A stretch of 64,000 nucleotides of DNA from Campylorhamphus procurvoides. Taxonomy: Eukaryota; Chordata; Aves; Passeriformes; Dendrocolaptidae. A program made the position numbers and the translations under genes. Below are positions 1-13,780 of this stretch, piece after piece (position 1 is the first letter of the stretch; each line of letters opens with the position of its first letter). The stretch lies in contig WBMV01000293.1 in NCBI GenBank assembly GCA_013396655.1, positions 32,760 to 96,759 of the forward strand, in the 5' to 3' direction. Below the pieces are notes generated by a model that was given only the letters and a program-made list of their open reading frames with translations, ran no database searches and was not told the DNA's origin.

Positions 1-565
1 CACTGCAAGCTCAGACACCTGGACAGAGACTCCAGGGTGGTCCAACTGATTGCTGGCCTCCTCTCCTACTTGGCCTACGTGGAGACCAGGTACATCTCTT
101 TGGCCAAGTGCTGAACTCTAGAGCCAAGGACTCTTCTACATTCATTGAGTCTGGCTCTCAGAGCCATCTGAGAGAAGAGAATGGAACTGGAAGCGCTGTG
201 CAACAGCTATGAAAACAGCTTAGTAAGGAACTCCTACTGCAACCTCACAGTCAGTCCAGTGACCCACCACCACAGCTGGGAAGGAAGTCCACCATGTGGA
301 CCCAAGCCATGACAGTCTGACCACCATGACCAAACTGTTCACCTAATTTAATGAGTAAGGAAAGTCAGGTTTACTGAATAACTACATCCCTGTAAGCAGG
401 CTACACAGGAATCTCTGGAAAACAAAGCCCTTCTACAGTCATCTTAGCCTTTCACTTCGTTCAGAATTACTCAACAAAACCACACAGAAAATGATGGTCC
501 TTGTCCTCAGGACAATAAAAACTAGTCAAAGAATACACGCTTGGCCTTAATATTACCATCCTTAC
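1..565. other. No recognised gene; RCC1L intron 10 or downstream sequence with a short plus-strand open stretch
   Basis: The RCC1L last exon was searched for here on the minus strand and not found. On the plus strand a frame is open from the window edge to a TGA at about 113 (37 codons, ending in residues VETRYISLAKC). A second 42-codon frame starts at the ATG at 181. Neither resembles a protein I recognise. They could be the tail of a convergent gene or chance. Confidence 0.3.
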
Positions 566-3500
566 CCTCCATGGGAAATACTGATCTTCCATTCTTCCAG
601 TTCCCAGGCACCCTCTTAGATTCTTCCCCCACACAAACAGTTCTCCTCTGTCTATATAGGAGAAGAAAATAATAGAAGAGACATTAAAAAATGAAGGATT
701 CTATTTGTGATGTTGGCAAATGTGGCTACAGTATTTCTGGGAGTATACGGGGTTATACAAGCAGTATGACAGTCACCAAATTTACTTCAAGGTACAATAA
801 ATGTACTTGTGTCTGGGGGAAATGATGCCTAATGAGCAGGACAAGCAAAAAGTTCTGTGCACAAGTCTTTGTTTCCCCCTCTTACAGCTCTTGTTTTGTA
901 ATTTTATTTGAAGAAGGAGTGCAGCAGAAGAAATTCCAGAGAATCATTTGTGAAATAAATCATTTGTTCTGAAAGTCACTGATCCATATCAGCTATCAGC
1001 AGAGCAAATCCAGTAAGCAAGGCAGTAAGATTTGTCCCAAGCCATCACCAGGGGACTGCTTGTTCTGCTGCCTGACATAAGTGTCATTCTAATGACAGCT
1101 GGGGAAAAGCAAAAACTTGTGTTCAACAGAGTTGAAGAGTTTTAGGCTCCCCAGGAAAACATGGTCTCGGAAGTGTTTGGATCAGCCCCATTGCAGAGAC
1201 AATAAAAATCTATAACGTATGTACAACTTCATCGGAACACTGTTTCTAATGCTTCCTGAACACCAAGGGGACGCCACTTACAAGCACTCTGCAACCAGTC
1301 TGACAGTGTCACACATCCCGGTTGCCCCAAAGGACCCGGCACTGGTACTTCCTCCCCCCGCCACTGCCCACCACGCCCTGCTCCCCAGCCTGCAAACGCT
1401 CGCTGTGATTCTCTGCGCTGCTGCCCTCTGCTGCTCGATGTTAAATGACTTTCAAATTCCAAACCCTTCAAAGACTGGGAACCCACATCAGGTGTAGAGC
1501 ACAGTATCATACCCTTTGCATATTAAATGTCTGGGCCTGCCCACCTCAGGCTGTTAACTCAATTGGCCAGAAGTACCAAGAAACCCTGACATGTAGCTCC
1601 AGTTAGACTCTGTTTTAGTTCGTTCATTTATCACATAAATTTCTGCTCCTACTAAAGTGCATCAGACTGACTCATTCTATACAGAGAAAGGAAATAACCT
1701 TCCAGATTTCTTGTTTGAGAAAAGTTTTTTGCTTTAAATAAATAACACTTTCTTAATCAAAATATAAATTAGAGAAGTACGTATGCCACAAAACATGCTG
1801 ACACCTGTAAACCTGCTGCCCGCCACTCTAGTGCATTCCAGTGTGCTTTCAGTTTCAAGACAGATGGGTGCTTTTTTGTTGTTTGGTTTTGTTTTTTTCT
1901 CCTTTTTTTCTTTTTTTTTCTGCTAATAACACAGCAAGGTGACTTCTCCATGACAGTAGGATGAGAAACTTACTTGTAAGTGCTGCAAACTGGCTGAGTC
2001 CACAGCGAACATGAGCAACACGGATGTCCGAATTGAAGTCTGACCAGCCAAAAAGGCTGGGTGGGATCATCTCTGGCACTGCTGTCTCTATTAGGTTTGG
2101 TCCTTTCCCAAGAATTCCATAGCCCCAGACAAAAATATTTCCTTCTTCTGTATTACAATAAGAACACATTCTGTAAGAAAGTCTGTGCTTGAGAAATTCA
2201 TGCCACGACTAAGAGTTCATCAGAACCAAAGGGATATTTTCCTTTCTACCAGATCAGTCTAACACCTTTTGATTATTTAAAATCTGCAAACAATGCATTC
2301 CCATCCAAATGCTTCAATTTTTTTCCTAAGCTGAGTAAGCAGATCAAGCTTCCCAGGCAAAATTTTCACAGGGAAATAATGCCAAGACAGTGTGGGCTGG
2401 ATAAAATACTTCAGCTTACTGACTGATGGGACAGAGGTTGAGGGTTTATTATCATGGCTTTCTCCTTTGAGGCACACCCAAACTACCAGTAGGCTCATCA
2501 CTCTGCCTGGCATTCTGCCTTAAGCTGGGTGCCTGGGAAAGTCAGCAACTGGACAGTATAAAACAGAGAAAGTTTGTCAGGTAGTTCTATTTCTTTCACA
2601 CTAGAAGCTCAAATGTCTTGTCATCACAACAACCCCATCAAAAATACAAACATCTTCCTTGAGACAATCCTTCATAAAAGTAGTACAATCCCCTCTCCCT
2701 CTCCTTGACTCAGCAACCCTCCAGCTGTGCTCCCCAGCCACTGACAATCCAAAGGTCACTAAGAACCTGCTGCAGTTTCACTGTTCTCTACTTTCTGTCC
2801 TACTTTATAATGATTTATAAATATGTCGGATTCATATTGAGTCTAAAGGGCTCTTCTTTCTTTCAAGTGTTGCCTTCCTCCCTATATCCACACTCATCAT
2901 AGGCCACACATGGCCTGTGTGACCAGCAAAGGAGATCAGAACAGCCAACAGCAGCAAGGCTCTTGCTCTAGTCTGCAGAAGTTCTCAAAACAGCACACAC
3001 TGGAAGCAATGCTCTGCACTAGTGAAAACAACTCCTCTAATACATTCTTAAATTACAGGTTTCTCAGTCTCACAGCCTTCCTCATAACAGACAGTACTTC
3101 CCTCTTTCCTGAAAACATGCTTGTTCCATGATGTTACAATCCACCTACTGCATGGCCTTGCACAGAAGTGGATGATCCTAGAAGCGAACTCACCTGTTAG
3201 CACAGCATTGCCAGTCCCTCCACAGGCAGCCTCCTTTATCTTCCCAATCTTGAATGGCAAATGTCTGGGAACATTCACCTGTATGAGATTGCAGAAGAGT
3301 TGTTAGAGACAAGGTAAACTGCAAACCAGGCACATATTTTAACTTATTCTCTAGTTCTGGTTCAAGCCTGCCTACACTGGATTCCTGATACAACCTTTAT
3401 TGCTTGAATAACAGAATAAGTACAAGTCCCAAAAATTAAAAAAAAACTACATGAAGTTCATTAAGGTAAGGACAAGGTGGAAAAGGTCACCCACTGAAAA

Positions 3501-6500
3501 GCTTTACATGAAAGGCAACAAGGTTGGGAATGCCTAATGTCTGCTTCTATCCCTGGCTCTTCAAGTCAGATACAACAGGGAAGTCAATAGGGTGAGCATA
3601 TTTGCAAATTTTCACAGTGGACTAAATCACTAAAATTTGGTGTGCAGTGGCATTTTTGAACATACCAGGGAAAAAAAAAATCACTCCATGAAAATTACAC
3701 TTACTTGGTTCAGTCCAACACAACAGAAACGTATACAGCTTGACAGATATAACAAGTGATCCCTGATTTCACAGTTCTGCTATTCCACAATTTGGACTTT
3801 ATCTGTATTATAGCTAAGATTCTCATCCATTTCAGACCCCTCTGACCTCCACCAAGCACCCAGCCAGGAAAACTACTACACAGCATAACCTGATCACTGT
3901 TTACAGGCCTTATGGGTCTCAGTATTTAGCTCTACATTGAGGATGCATCAAGAGAGGCACGGGACACCAAAGTTTCTAAGATTTTGCTAAAGCCATTCTA
4001 CTTTAATTATCTGCTTTTAGTCTTCTGCTAAGAGTAGCTTCATTATTAATAAATTCCCTGACTCCACCTCCTAAACTAACTGTAAGATGACCATATGCCT
4101 AATGAGCTCAGTACTACAATGTCTACTGTGAAGTCAGTGCTGTATTTTTGCCACATGTACGTATGCTGCAAAAAAACTTTTTTTCTGTGAGACACTGGAA
4201 TTTGTCTAAGACTCAGTTATAAACTTACTAAGAATATCCACTCAAAATTCTAGATTAACCAGCCAAAAGACTAATTCCTGTCCTGAAATTCACAAAAGCA
4301 CCTGAGTTGCGTCTCAATTTGGTGCGAAGTCCAAGGGTTGAAGAAAGAACATCAGGTTTTTAGACTAACAAACTGGGGTGAGGCGACACAAGCCTTTGCC
4401 TATCAAACCTGGGAAACATACTGCCCTAAAGCTATACAAACATGTCAGACAGGTTGGTTTTATAAGCATAGGTAAAAGCAGCCTGCTAGTAGTATTAGTT
4501 TATATCCATTTATATTGATGCCAGAAGGACCCAGAACAGGGAGAAGCGTGTAATTTTTAACTCTGTGCACAGCAGCCGAACTGAAACATGTGAAAACACA
4601 CTCCCAGGCCAACTGACCTGTGTGGTTTCTGTGATAGACGCCAACTGCAAGTATTCTGAATTTCCCCAACCAAAGACTTCTCCTTCATCTGAAACAGCCA
4701 GACAACAGTCCCCGTAAGAAGAGACCTGGATAATGTTTACTCCAGCAATGTCCCCATGTAGCTTAGTAGGAACACTGGTGATGTTGTGGTGTCCAAGACC
4801 TGAAAGAACAGAAAGTTGAGAGATAATGAATAATTTTTTTCCAGACACATAACACCTGGATAGGACCATTTTGTCATGTAACAAAATCACCCATCCTCCA
4901 AAAGACATCTTTTTATCCATACTACTTAACTTCAGCGGACAAGCAGCCACAAACACCATGTCCACTAGCCAATACTACCTCTCTGGAGTACACAACTTTA
5001 TACAATCACATCTGGAAAACACTCTCATCTCTCTTGTGTGCATGGACCAAAATTTTTGAAGAACAGTAACTAAGCCAGGAAGACAACTGGACAGAGATGA
5101 GAGTTTCACAAACTGGCTGCATCCTGTCTCTTGTAAGGAGAGCCATGAGTCACAGCATGCTGCAATCAGACAACAGCAAGGAAGTGGCAAAGAAGGCTGG
5201 GAAGCAAATGTTTTACATGCCCATGCCAAATTGCTGCCTGGAAAGGAGACCAGAGCGTAGATGTAAGAAAGATGGGCTACTGTATCCTGGCACAAAACAA
5301 CATGGGAAGAACACAGTTTTGGGAGCAGCAGAAGGACTAAACAGTAGGAATGACTGTAAGGAAGTTCTCTGACAACAAAAGCCATCAGAAAAAGGGCCCA
5401 GCTAAAGATCCCATGCTAAGACAGCAGAGGCTGCTGAAGGTCTCAGTCAGTTTAAAAGAGCAAGAAGCAAAACAGAGCCTGAAACAACAATCAGGAAGGC
5501 AAAGCCTGCACAGAACGAAGGAGCTAAGCTGACCATGTCACTTCCACATCCTCTCAGAAGTTTTAACCATCAGACACACTCTCCTCAGACTGCATGCTTG
5601 GGTTGCCAGCATGGAATCTAAAGCTACTCCAAAAATGAACTGGATTGCCTCTGTTTGGTTACACAAGAGTACCGAGCACATCTACACACAGCTGGAAACA
5701 TATCAGCCTCTTTCTGTCTACACATGCATGACAAATGCACAGCATAAGCTCTGAATTAGAAACTTGTTATATCCATCAATCCCCTGAAAAGCAAGTGGGG
5801 TTGAGCTCCTACCTGTTTGTCCATCAGCTCCCCATCCACATGCATAGACTGCACCTTTCTTGGTTCTAAACAGACTGTGGTCCTGCCCACACACTACCTG
5901 CACACAAACAAAAAGTCAGAGCAGGTCAGGAAAGGTCATATGTTCAGACTCAATGTAATGAAGCATTACCTGCAGATAATTTGAGCGATAAGCCTCTACA
6001 ATGACCATCAGTTCAGATTTTGATTTTTCTTTCCTGATCAAATGGCTCTACAGAGAAGACCAAGAACAGCATGATACAACACTGAAAACAGCAGCATTTT
6101 TTTTGATGGAAAGTGGTGTTGTAGTTGATTTGTTCTGAGATCCAAAACAAGGAAAGAAAGCTCAATTCAGCAGCACAATACAATAAAACAACAGAGTAAA
6201 TAAGCGCTCTCCCTTCCCAGAGTGCTAACCACATGGCTCTTGATGCCAGCTACAAACTGCTATTGATTCCTTGCCATGTAAGTGATCTAGGCACACAGCT
6301 GTTCTCGAATCTACATTTATGTTGAACTAGCAGTCATGTCTGTCACAGGCTTGGTATGAATTAAAAGCCAAGCAAAAAGGCATTCAAAAGCAGACATTAA
6401 AAATTAGCCAAAGGTTAAAGGGATTTAATCAACAAGTTAAAAGAATGACTACCAATATTAAGCACATAACTGTTGTTATCAACATGCAAACAGGTATCAA

Positions 6501-9500
6501 GTATTCAACCCCCTCAAAAAATAAAATCATGAAAAGCCCAAACAGAAGTTTACAAGCCTAATTCTAAACATTTTCAGGATGTACCATGCCAGAGTCTCAT
6601 CAGGGTGGACCTAAATGAATGATGGAAGAGGAGCAGTTTGCCCCTAGCCCATGGCTATGGGGGCACAGACATACTAATAAACTGCTCCTAGGAATGTTGC
6701 AGCCATGGCAGGCACAGTGGCATTTCTGCTGCTCTGCACATCCTTGGTCTCCTAGGAACCTGCCCCAGAGAAATGCTGGCTAGTCTTAAGTGATGGTGTC
6801 ACAGCTCACTTTTGAAAAGCGAAAGAGAACATTTAAACTAAAACAATTTCCAAGCAATATAAAATTGACAAGGGGAACAAGAAATCAGGACAGGAAGGGA
6901 TGAGGTGTCAGAATGACCTCCCTGTACTGGTGAGCCCAGAAATGGACACTGTACTCTGAGCATGGCTTCACCAATGGCGAGCAGAAGGGAAGAACCACAT
7001 CCCTTGACCTGCAGGTAATACTCCTAATGCAGCCCAGAGTATCACTTGCCTTCTCTATAGCAAGGGCACACTGCAGGCTCATGGTCAACATGGTGTCCAC
7101 CAGGAACCCCAGGGCCTTTTCTGCAGGGCTGCCTCCCAGCCAGTCACCCCCAGCAGGTGTCTAGGGCTGCTCCTCTCCAGTGGCAGCACTCGGCCCTTCC
7201 CCTTGCTGAACTCGGTAAGGTTCGCACAGGCCCCTTCCTCCAGCCTCTGGATGGCAGCACCACCCTCTGGTTTATCAGTCTCTCCTCACAGTTTATGACA
7301 TCTGCTAACCTGCTGAGGTACACTCAATGATCCAGAACACTAGTGAAAATGTAAATAGGATTCAACACAGTATTAAGCCCCAGGATACAACACTCATTAC
7401 TGGTTTCAACTTGGCTTCATGCCAATGACTGCACCCTCTGAGCTTGGCTGTTCAGCTGGCTCAAAATCAACCTTCAGAACGGAGTTCAGATTATCCTCTT
7501 ACCTGGACAACTCTGCTGTCAAACTCATTCAGCTGATGAATCAGATGGCTTTCACTGGACACCAAAGAACCACCGAGAAGAGAAAAGACAACACACAGAG
7601 GATTTCAGAGGACTGCAGCTGAAAGTGAAAGCCACTTTATACACAAGAGATTCATTCACATGTAGTTTCACTGCAAAGTAGCTGCGTGAAGAAGGAACAT
7701 AATTTTGCATTCTCTTACTTCAGAAGTTAAGAACTGTCACTTTTTAAATATAACCTTTCATGGGAAGTGGCAGTAGGAGCAATCCTCAAAGATGGTCCCT
7801 AGTCTACAATGAGCCCAGACACTTCATAATACTGAAGAACCTATATAAACACTACACTTAACTAGAGATTAACCGAATATCCCAGAGCAAAGTGTAGCGC
7901 TAACATTCCTGTCATTCTTTCATAATACTGGGAATTATGAACAATCCAATGACTGACTTGCAGTATCAAGGCTAACAAAAGCTACCTAATCACAGCTATT
8001 TTCTCACACTCTACAGTCCAAGTGTTGTGGACCACAGAGAGGGCAATGAAGATTTCTCCTAGGTCCTGCCAGAGAATCAGAATTTCCATTTACACATTCC
8101 CACTATCCACTTACTCACTATCTTACAGAGCATTTTGAGCATATGCTTTGGTGCGATCCAGAAAAAGGAAAGGCATTGTGAAGGACAAGAACTACAGACT
8201 CAGAGGGAGTTACAGTAGAGACTCAACAAAAGGACACCTCTTTCATAACTAAACAGCTTTTCTAACACCCTCAGGAACAGCACCTGGGCTCTGAGCATCT
8301 AAAGGGACGAAGTCCAACTACTAATACCAGTTACCTCAAGCAACTTATGAAGGCTAGATTTTCTCACTATGCCGCGTGAGAACCTCTGTCTTCTGTGACT
8401 GCGGTCAGCAGAATGCTAGTGCCCAGTCTGGGTTCAAAGCCCACAGGCCTGTATGACCCCTGCAGCACAACACACTGTTCTCAGACTCCCTAATCTTAAA
8501 TGGCATGTTTATACTACCAGGCTTTTCTGCAGGGTTGCTTTTAAGTAATTATGTTTTTAACATTAAGAAGGTTCAGGATCTTCAAATTCTCACCTGTAAA
8601 TTTCATCTTCAACAACCTTCCGGCCACACTGTCCGTAAGAATTGTTTCCCATTGTGAAAACTGAAAATCAATGATAAAATGCATCAGTTTTATTACTGTC
8701 CAATCCCCTGAAAGCCTCTTTTCAGATCAACAAAATATTTTCATGCTATTCTCAGTCTGAAAGGTGGATCAGAGTAATATAAAAATGACACAAGCTTTCC
8801 TCAAAGCAAGTCCACTTTAATTCAAATGACTGAATTAATTTTCACCAAGAATACCCAGTGATATTGCTGTGAGCACAGCAGGGGTACCTGGAGCCCATTG
8901 GCAGTTTGTCAGGAATTAGCTAGATCATCCTGTGTTGTCAAGGAGACTCAGAAATAGATCAGCATTCCCACTAAAGTGGTAAATCAACGAACCAACCAAC
9001 CAGCTCACCCACACTGAAGCTGCTCACACTGTTTCGCTCAGCGCAGGACTAAGGCCACTGCACCAGAGAATTCCCAAAGACATGGAAAGACCATTCACAA
9101 ACAGGATCTTCTCCATAAAGGGATATTAATTCATTTTTTTTAATAAATGTAGCACTCTGGGGCTTCAAGGGAAAAGTAAGACAGGAGTATTGGCATAGTC
9201 ATCCACAGCTGCATTCAAAAATGTTTGAGTGAACACAACAAATGGGTTACACTTCAGCCAGGCCTGGTGCTAGACAAGCAAACCTCACAGTGAAAAAGAT
9301 CCCAACAGATTTACAGTTTGAGCCAAGCAGAATCACATCTCTCCCTTGCAGGTGCAATCCCACAAAGGCCAACAGCTGCCTGTATCCCATTTACAGCACA
9401 GACAGACTGCCTGGGGTCTAGCTCTAAAGGACAGAAAACAAACCTTTCTCAACTTTTTAATAAAAGCATAGTCAGGCATCCCTTGTCACCACCACAGGCA

Positions 9501-12500
9501 ACATTATACCTCCTTCACTATCTGTCAGGACCAGGGAATGAGCTCTCCCACAGGACACCTGCAAGACTCGAGTCTGTTGTGGCTTCTCCAGCGGTAATGG
9601 AATTGGAGACGGTTCCAAGACGTACTCATAGCCCTTGGCTTGATGAAGAGAGAAAAATGTTAAGTCAGTAGCTTCCACAAAGTAAATTCAGCATATATTT
9701 GCTGATCCTGTGGTACATTCACGGGCTCACTTCTGCTTTGTTACAAAAGCAGATACATTTTAGAAAGCCAAGACACTAACCAAGGAGGCTGACAGAAATC
9801 TATCACAGAGGGAGAGAGATCAAAGGTAACGTGGCAATGGCTGAAGCCAATAATCACTGACTAATCAAAAATCCACCACACCCTGAGGCTGAATTAAGGC
9901 TTCAGGTGCCACAAGTGAGACACTGGGGCTTTCTGCCATATGTTCAACCACTTTGGTGAATAAGGCTGGATTACTAGAGCTTAACACCAAACACAAACTG
10001 AACACTCTGTGAAAGTGGAGATTACTGCAAAAAAAGGTACAAGAGCAATGATCACCAAAAAAAAAAAGGAGGAAAAGTGAACAAAAAAAAAATCTTAGGG
10101 CTTCATATTTAAAGAACAGGAGATTAAAGGCCCTTTCAGAAAAAAGCAATGCAAGAAAAACTATCTAGGCTAGCTCCACAGGGAATAAAAGATCTCATGA
10201 AACAAAATGACACATTGTACTTGAAAAAGATTTAGTAACTTGAAGAGTATGTCATCAGTTACAGTCGACTGGGGGAGAAAAAAAGAACAGTAAAACATAA
10301 ATCAGTACTAGGGAAAAGGTTAAGGGGAGATAAAAAGCTTGGATATCAAAGAAAGTCACTATAACAAGATAAATCAAATCCCAGATGACTCAAAGCAGTC
10401 TTCTGCTCACATGCAGTAGTGCTTTAACCGGTTCTCACTACCTTCAATAAAAATAAGAATTAAAAAACCCCTAGAAAAATCTACACATGCCCTTTTGCAG
10501 TAAGACACTAGTGGATGAGAGGACAGGCAGCACAACAGGATGCTTGTGAATGGCAGATGCCTGCCATACAATAGAGCGGAGCTGAAAGGCAGCCAAGTCT
10601 CTGTCTAAAGACATGTGGAAGTAACAAATCCAAAAAACCATCTCTCCTCTCTCTCTGTTCCTTCCAATCGTGCAACACAAGCTACTGGGATCTGTGGTAA
10701 ATATCACTGATAGCGGAGGGATTTTGGAGCAAAAAGGCCATGAGGTGGATAAGGAAAAGGAGGGTGAGAATAAAATATTAGTAGTTTAAATACAACCACC
10801 TAAAAGTCAGAAGTTTGCAAATTCCCCTGGAAATGAAGCCTCTACAGAGAAAACAGTGTTGGAACCAGCAGGTACCAAGTTTGTTGAAAAGTAATGAGCA
10901 GCACATACCAAAAGGAATTTTGTCTGCAGGAAGTAAAACAAAGAGCAGCACCAATCCCACTGATCTGCACCACACTTTAAACAGATCCCACCAAACCCTC
11001 TTTCTTAGCAGGGCTTGAACTGCAAATCTATTTAACCTATTTCATGATTCTCTGGCAAAAATAATCTCCAAGTCAGATGAAGCAATACACAGCTGAGACA
11101 TCAGAACGCACAGAACTAAGACACGGCAAGAGCTGAAACCTTTAAAAGCTGTAGTGAGGAGAGGCTTTTGTAGCCCCTGCATTTTGCTGCTGCCGTTTAA
11201 GCACACACTTGCTACGTGCACACACACTCCTGGGGATGTACCCATCGTGCCAGCACAGAACAGCAATGCTGGAAACCTCAGCATGCTGCACTGAAGCTGC
11301 AATTTTCTTTTGCTTCTCCACAAAGTTGAATCTTTTGCCCATATCACCCTACCTTCATGCATTACATTCTTACACACTATAAAGAGAAAAACTGCTTTTA
11401 ACGTGATTTTCCTCAATTGTTTATGCAGAAATTACTTCAGAGACAGCCATTCTGAACGTTTGTTTTTCTTCTATCTGCCTTTGGTGAAAGGTGTCAAGAT
11501 TCTGCATAGAAATTATCATCCTAAATGGCTTGAGTGCCTACTATAAGACAGGATGACTGAATAACATGTTTTTCCTTCAAAGTTCAAACTGCTATTAAAA
11601 TAAAAACCCTATAGTTTCCCACTCACACACAAAAAGAATCACTGACTGTATAAATTGAGCTCTGTGGGAAAGGAATTTAGTTCATAAGTGCAAAGGCAGC
11701 AGATGTGAGCAAACTGCCCTGCCCAAATCGTTTAATTAACTAGCCCCCAAAATTGTCTACTATCGAACTAGATTCAAAGCCACACATTAGCCAACACCCA
11801 CACTGTGCAGAATAAACAATTCCGCTCCTGCCTGAATGTAACTGAACTCTGTAAGTGCAGTACATAGAACAGAGGCACACCCTGACCAATTAAAAAGCAC
11901 AAAAAAACACAGTTAAGTTCCAGAAAAATACTGCTTTAAAAAAAACCCAAAGCACAGCTCGGCACTACATCAAAGACTCCTGACATTTTTCACACCTTCA
12001 AAACTGAAGTCTCCTGTACCACAGGTATCCTGCAGTGCCCCCTATCCATCTCTAAAACACTTCAATCCTTACTTTGATCTCTTCTGCTTCTCTGGAATCC
12101 AAGCTGGGAATCCTTGTTGAGCCCCATACCCCACACTTTGGTGATGTCTGTGGTATTAGAGGCCAGCAGTGTGAATCCATAACCGCAGGCAGCAGAGGAT
12201 ATCTTTGAAGACAAACAAAACCCACACCATTCAGTTAGAAATTGTGGCTTAGAAAAGCAAGTTTCACTCCATGCTATTTGTTCATCAGCATTCATCCTTC
12301 ATTAAGCTACATCCGTATATGGCCCAAATTCATGGCATATATGATCATGGAAAAATTATCAGAAACATTCTTCGGTAATAAGCAAAACGGCACAAATTCA
12401 AGTCCAAGTTTTTTGCCTTTGAGTTTTGTTTTCGTGTGCATACGTCTATATTTTTGCATTATTTTCTGCTGACCTGCATCAGCAGACTAAAATACAAACA

Positions 12501-13611
12501 AAAAAACAGATACATTAAAAGAGTAACATTCCTGTATTTTACTCCTTTTGCCAAAAAATGCCAACCACAGCCACGTGAGGAGCAGCTGAGGTCCCTTAGT
12601 TTGTTCAGCCTGAAGAAGACTGAGGGCAAAGCTCATCGGGGTCTGCGGCTTCCTCCCGAGGGGCAGCTCCGATTTCTGCTCTGTGTGACCAGGGACAGCG
12701 CACAGGGAATGCCCTGAGGTTATGTCAGGGCAGGGTTAGGCTGGCTGGATCTCAGGAAACGGTTCTTCCCCCAGAGGGTGGTGGGGCACTGAACAGGCCC
12801 CCCAGGGCAGTGGTCACGGCCCCCAGGCTGAGAGTTCTAGGAACGTTTGGACAACGCTCACAGGGACGGGGCGGATTGTGGGCGTGTCTGTGCAGGGGCT
12901 GGAGTTGGAGTCGATGATCCATGTGGGTTGCTTCCAGTTACAGATATTCCATGAATGCTCTGACTTTTTCTGTATTGGACAGCAGAGCACAACGAGTGAA
13001 ACATGTAGACAAAAGAATAACACGATTTTCAAGACAAGTTTCCCATTTGTCGTGTGGGAGCAGCCACGGAGCCACTGGAAGCGAGGCCCATTTTCTCTGG
13101 CAAATGCTTTTCACACCCTGGTTCTCTCACACCTCTGACAAAATTGCAGATATATATTTTCCAAACTGTATGTTGCTGCAGTTATACCAATAATCATCCC
13201 GAGTAACACAACTACACCGATAAAAAGCCGTGAGTCACGGCAAAGCCTTTAAACCCCAACCCGTGACGCCGTGCTCGGTTGCGCAGGAAGGGGGTCGCGG
13301 GGGCCGCGCCAGGCCCGGCCCACCTTCTCCTCCGTCTCCAGGCGGTACGGCGTGGGCTGGATACGCCGCGGCTTCTTCCAGCCCACGTCCGGCTTCACGA
13401 AGCTGGGGACGCCCAGGGCGCCCGAGTAGCTGAAGCCCCACACGAACACGCGGTCCTTCCGCCTGGCCGCCTTCCCCGCGTACTGGAACACTGGGGCGGC
13501 CTCCTCGGCCTCCCGCAGCTGACGGGCGCTCGGCGGCCCCGCCGTCCCGCGCAGGCCCCTGCGGAGGAGCAGGAGGAGGAGCGGCCGCGCCGCCCTCACT
13601 GCCCCCGCCAT
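566..13611 (-). CDS. RCC1L: RCC1L (WBSCR16), RCC1-like mitochondrial protein; ten coding exons, terminal exon not found
   Basis: Coding exons in order: 13324-13611, 12073-12202, 9510-9638, 8594-8660, 7503-7554, 5813-5897, 4618-4799, 3194-3278, 1974-2147 and 566-651. All have AG/GT borders and compatible phases, giving 426 codons; the mammalian protein is about 464 residues. The start at 13611 is followed by a Leu/Arg-rich, acid-free leader (MAGAVRAARPLLLLLLRRGL), a plausible mitochondrial targeting peptide. RCC1 beta-propeller blades follow, with motifs RVFVWGFSYSGALG (exon 1), CGYGFTLLAS and KVWGMGLNKDSQLG (exon 2), VSCGRAHSLVLTD (exon 3), VVCGQDHSLF and GWGADGQTG (exon 6), FGWGNSEYLQLAS (exon 7), FVWGYGILGKGPN (exon 9) and ELFVWGKNLRGCLG (exon 10). 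In mammals RCC1L is an inner-membrane-associated mitochondrial protein of the 16S rRNA/mitoribosome assembly module, also linked to OPA1. Exon 10 ends at a GTAAGG donor in phase 0, so about 25 C-terminal residues (the last blade closure) remain to be coded. I found no matching exon between 1 and 565; it probably lies to the left of the window. Confidence 0.96.
6893..7415 (-). repeat. CR1 LINE fragment in RCC1L intron 5, ORF2 3' region
   Basis: Read on the minus strand this gives degraded CR1 ORF2 C-terminal coding: MSLQCALAIEKASDTLGCIR, then CRSRDVVLPFCSPLVKP. That is the segment just downstream of the reverse transcriptase core. Stops and small indels interrupt it. It ends about 88 bp from RCC1L exon 5. 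Confidence 0.85.
7503..7554 (-). CDS. RCC1L: RCC1L exon 5 (52-bp short exon)
   Basis: This small exon is easy to miss. The upstream exon ends in phase 2 (AG), and this exon supplies T to make AGT (Ser). It then reads ESHLIHQLNEFDSRVVQ up to a GTAAGAGG donor. It matches the mammalian RCC1L stretch between the NNSYGQCGRKVV blade and the CGQDHSLF blade. Without it the reading frame between exons 4 and 6 would break, so it should be constitutive. Confidence 0.88.
12566..12950 (+). repeat. CR1 LINE 3' fragment in RCC1L intron 1
   Basis: The plus strand reads as the CR1 ORF2 end and 3' region. It includes the region coding EEQLRSLSLFSLKKTEGKAH and the segment with CCAGAGGGTGGTGGGGCACT. It is GC-rich compared with its flanks and interrupted by small indels. 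Confidence 0.8.
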
Positions 13612-13780
13612 GGCCACCCTCAGGCCGCCGCCATCTTGCCGCTCTCTCACCCGCGGCACCGCGCGAGAACCACTGCCCCTGCGCGCACGCGCCCTGCCGC
13701 GGCGCCCTCGTCTTAAAGGGGCTACGCCGCCCCCCGCAGAGGGTGTGGCCCACACCGCCCGCGCCCGGACGCCGACCCAA
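13240..13780 (-). promoter_or_regulatory. CpG-rich promoter/exon 1 region of RCC1L
   Basis: Dense CpG and very high GC cover exon 1 and about 150 bp upstream of the start codon at 13611. This is typical of a housekeeping CpG-island promoter. No TATA box is evident upstream. Initiation probably lies within 13,620-13,760, but the exact site cannot be placed from sequence alone. Confidence 0.75.

Noticed and set aside
1229..1510. 93-codon minus-strand frame inside RCC1L intron 9
   Set aside because: Low-complexity Gly/Arg/Gln-rich text with no RCC1 blade motif. It is not needed for the RCC1L reading frame.
5970..6033. Possible 64-bp RCC1L exon with phase-compatible CAG/GTAATG borders
   Set aside because: It fits the phase but its translation has no similarity to RCC1L. 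The true exon 5 was found at 7503-7554, with ESHLIHQLNEFD matching the family.
13235..13780. Long overlapping frames on both strands at the RCC1L CpG island
   Set aside because: They result from high GC and lack of stops. Only the frame starting at 13611 matches a protein family.
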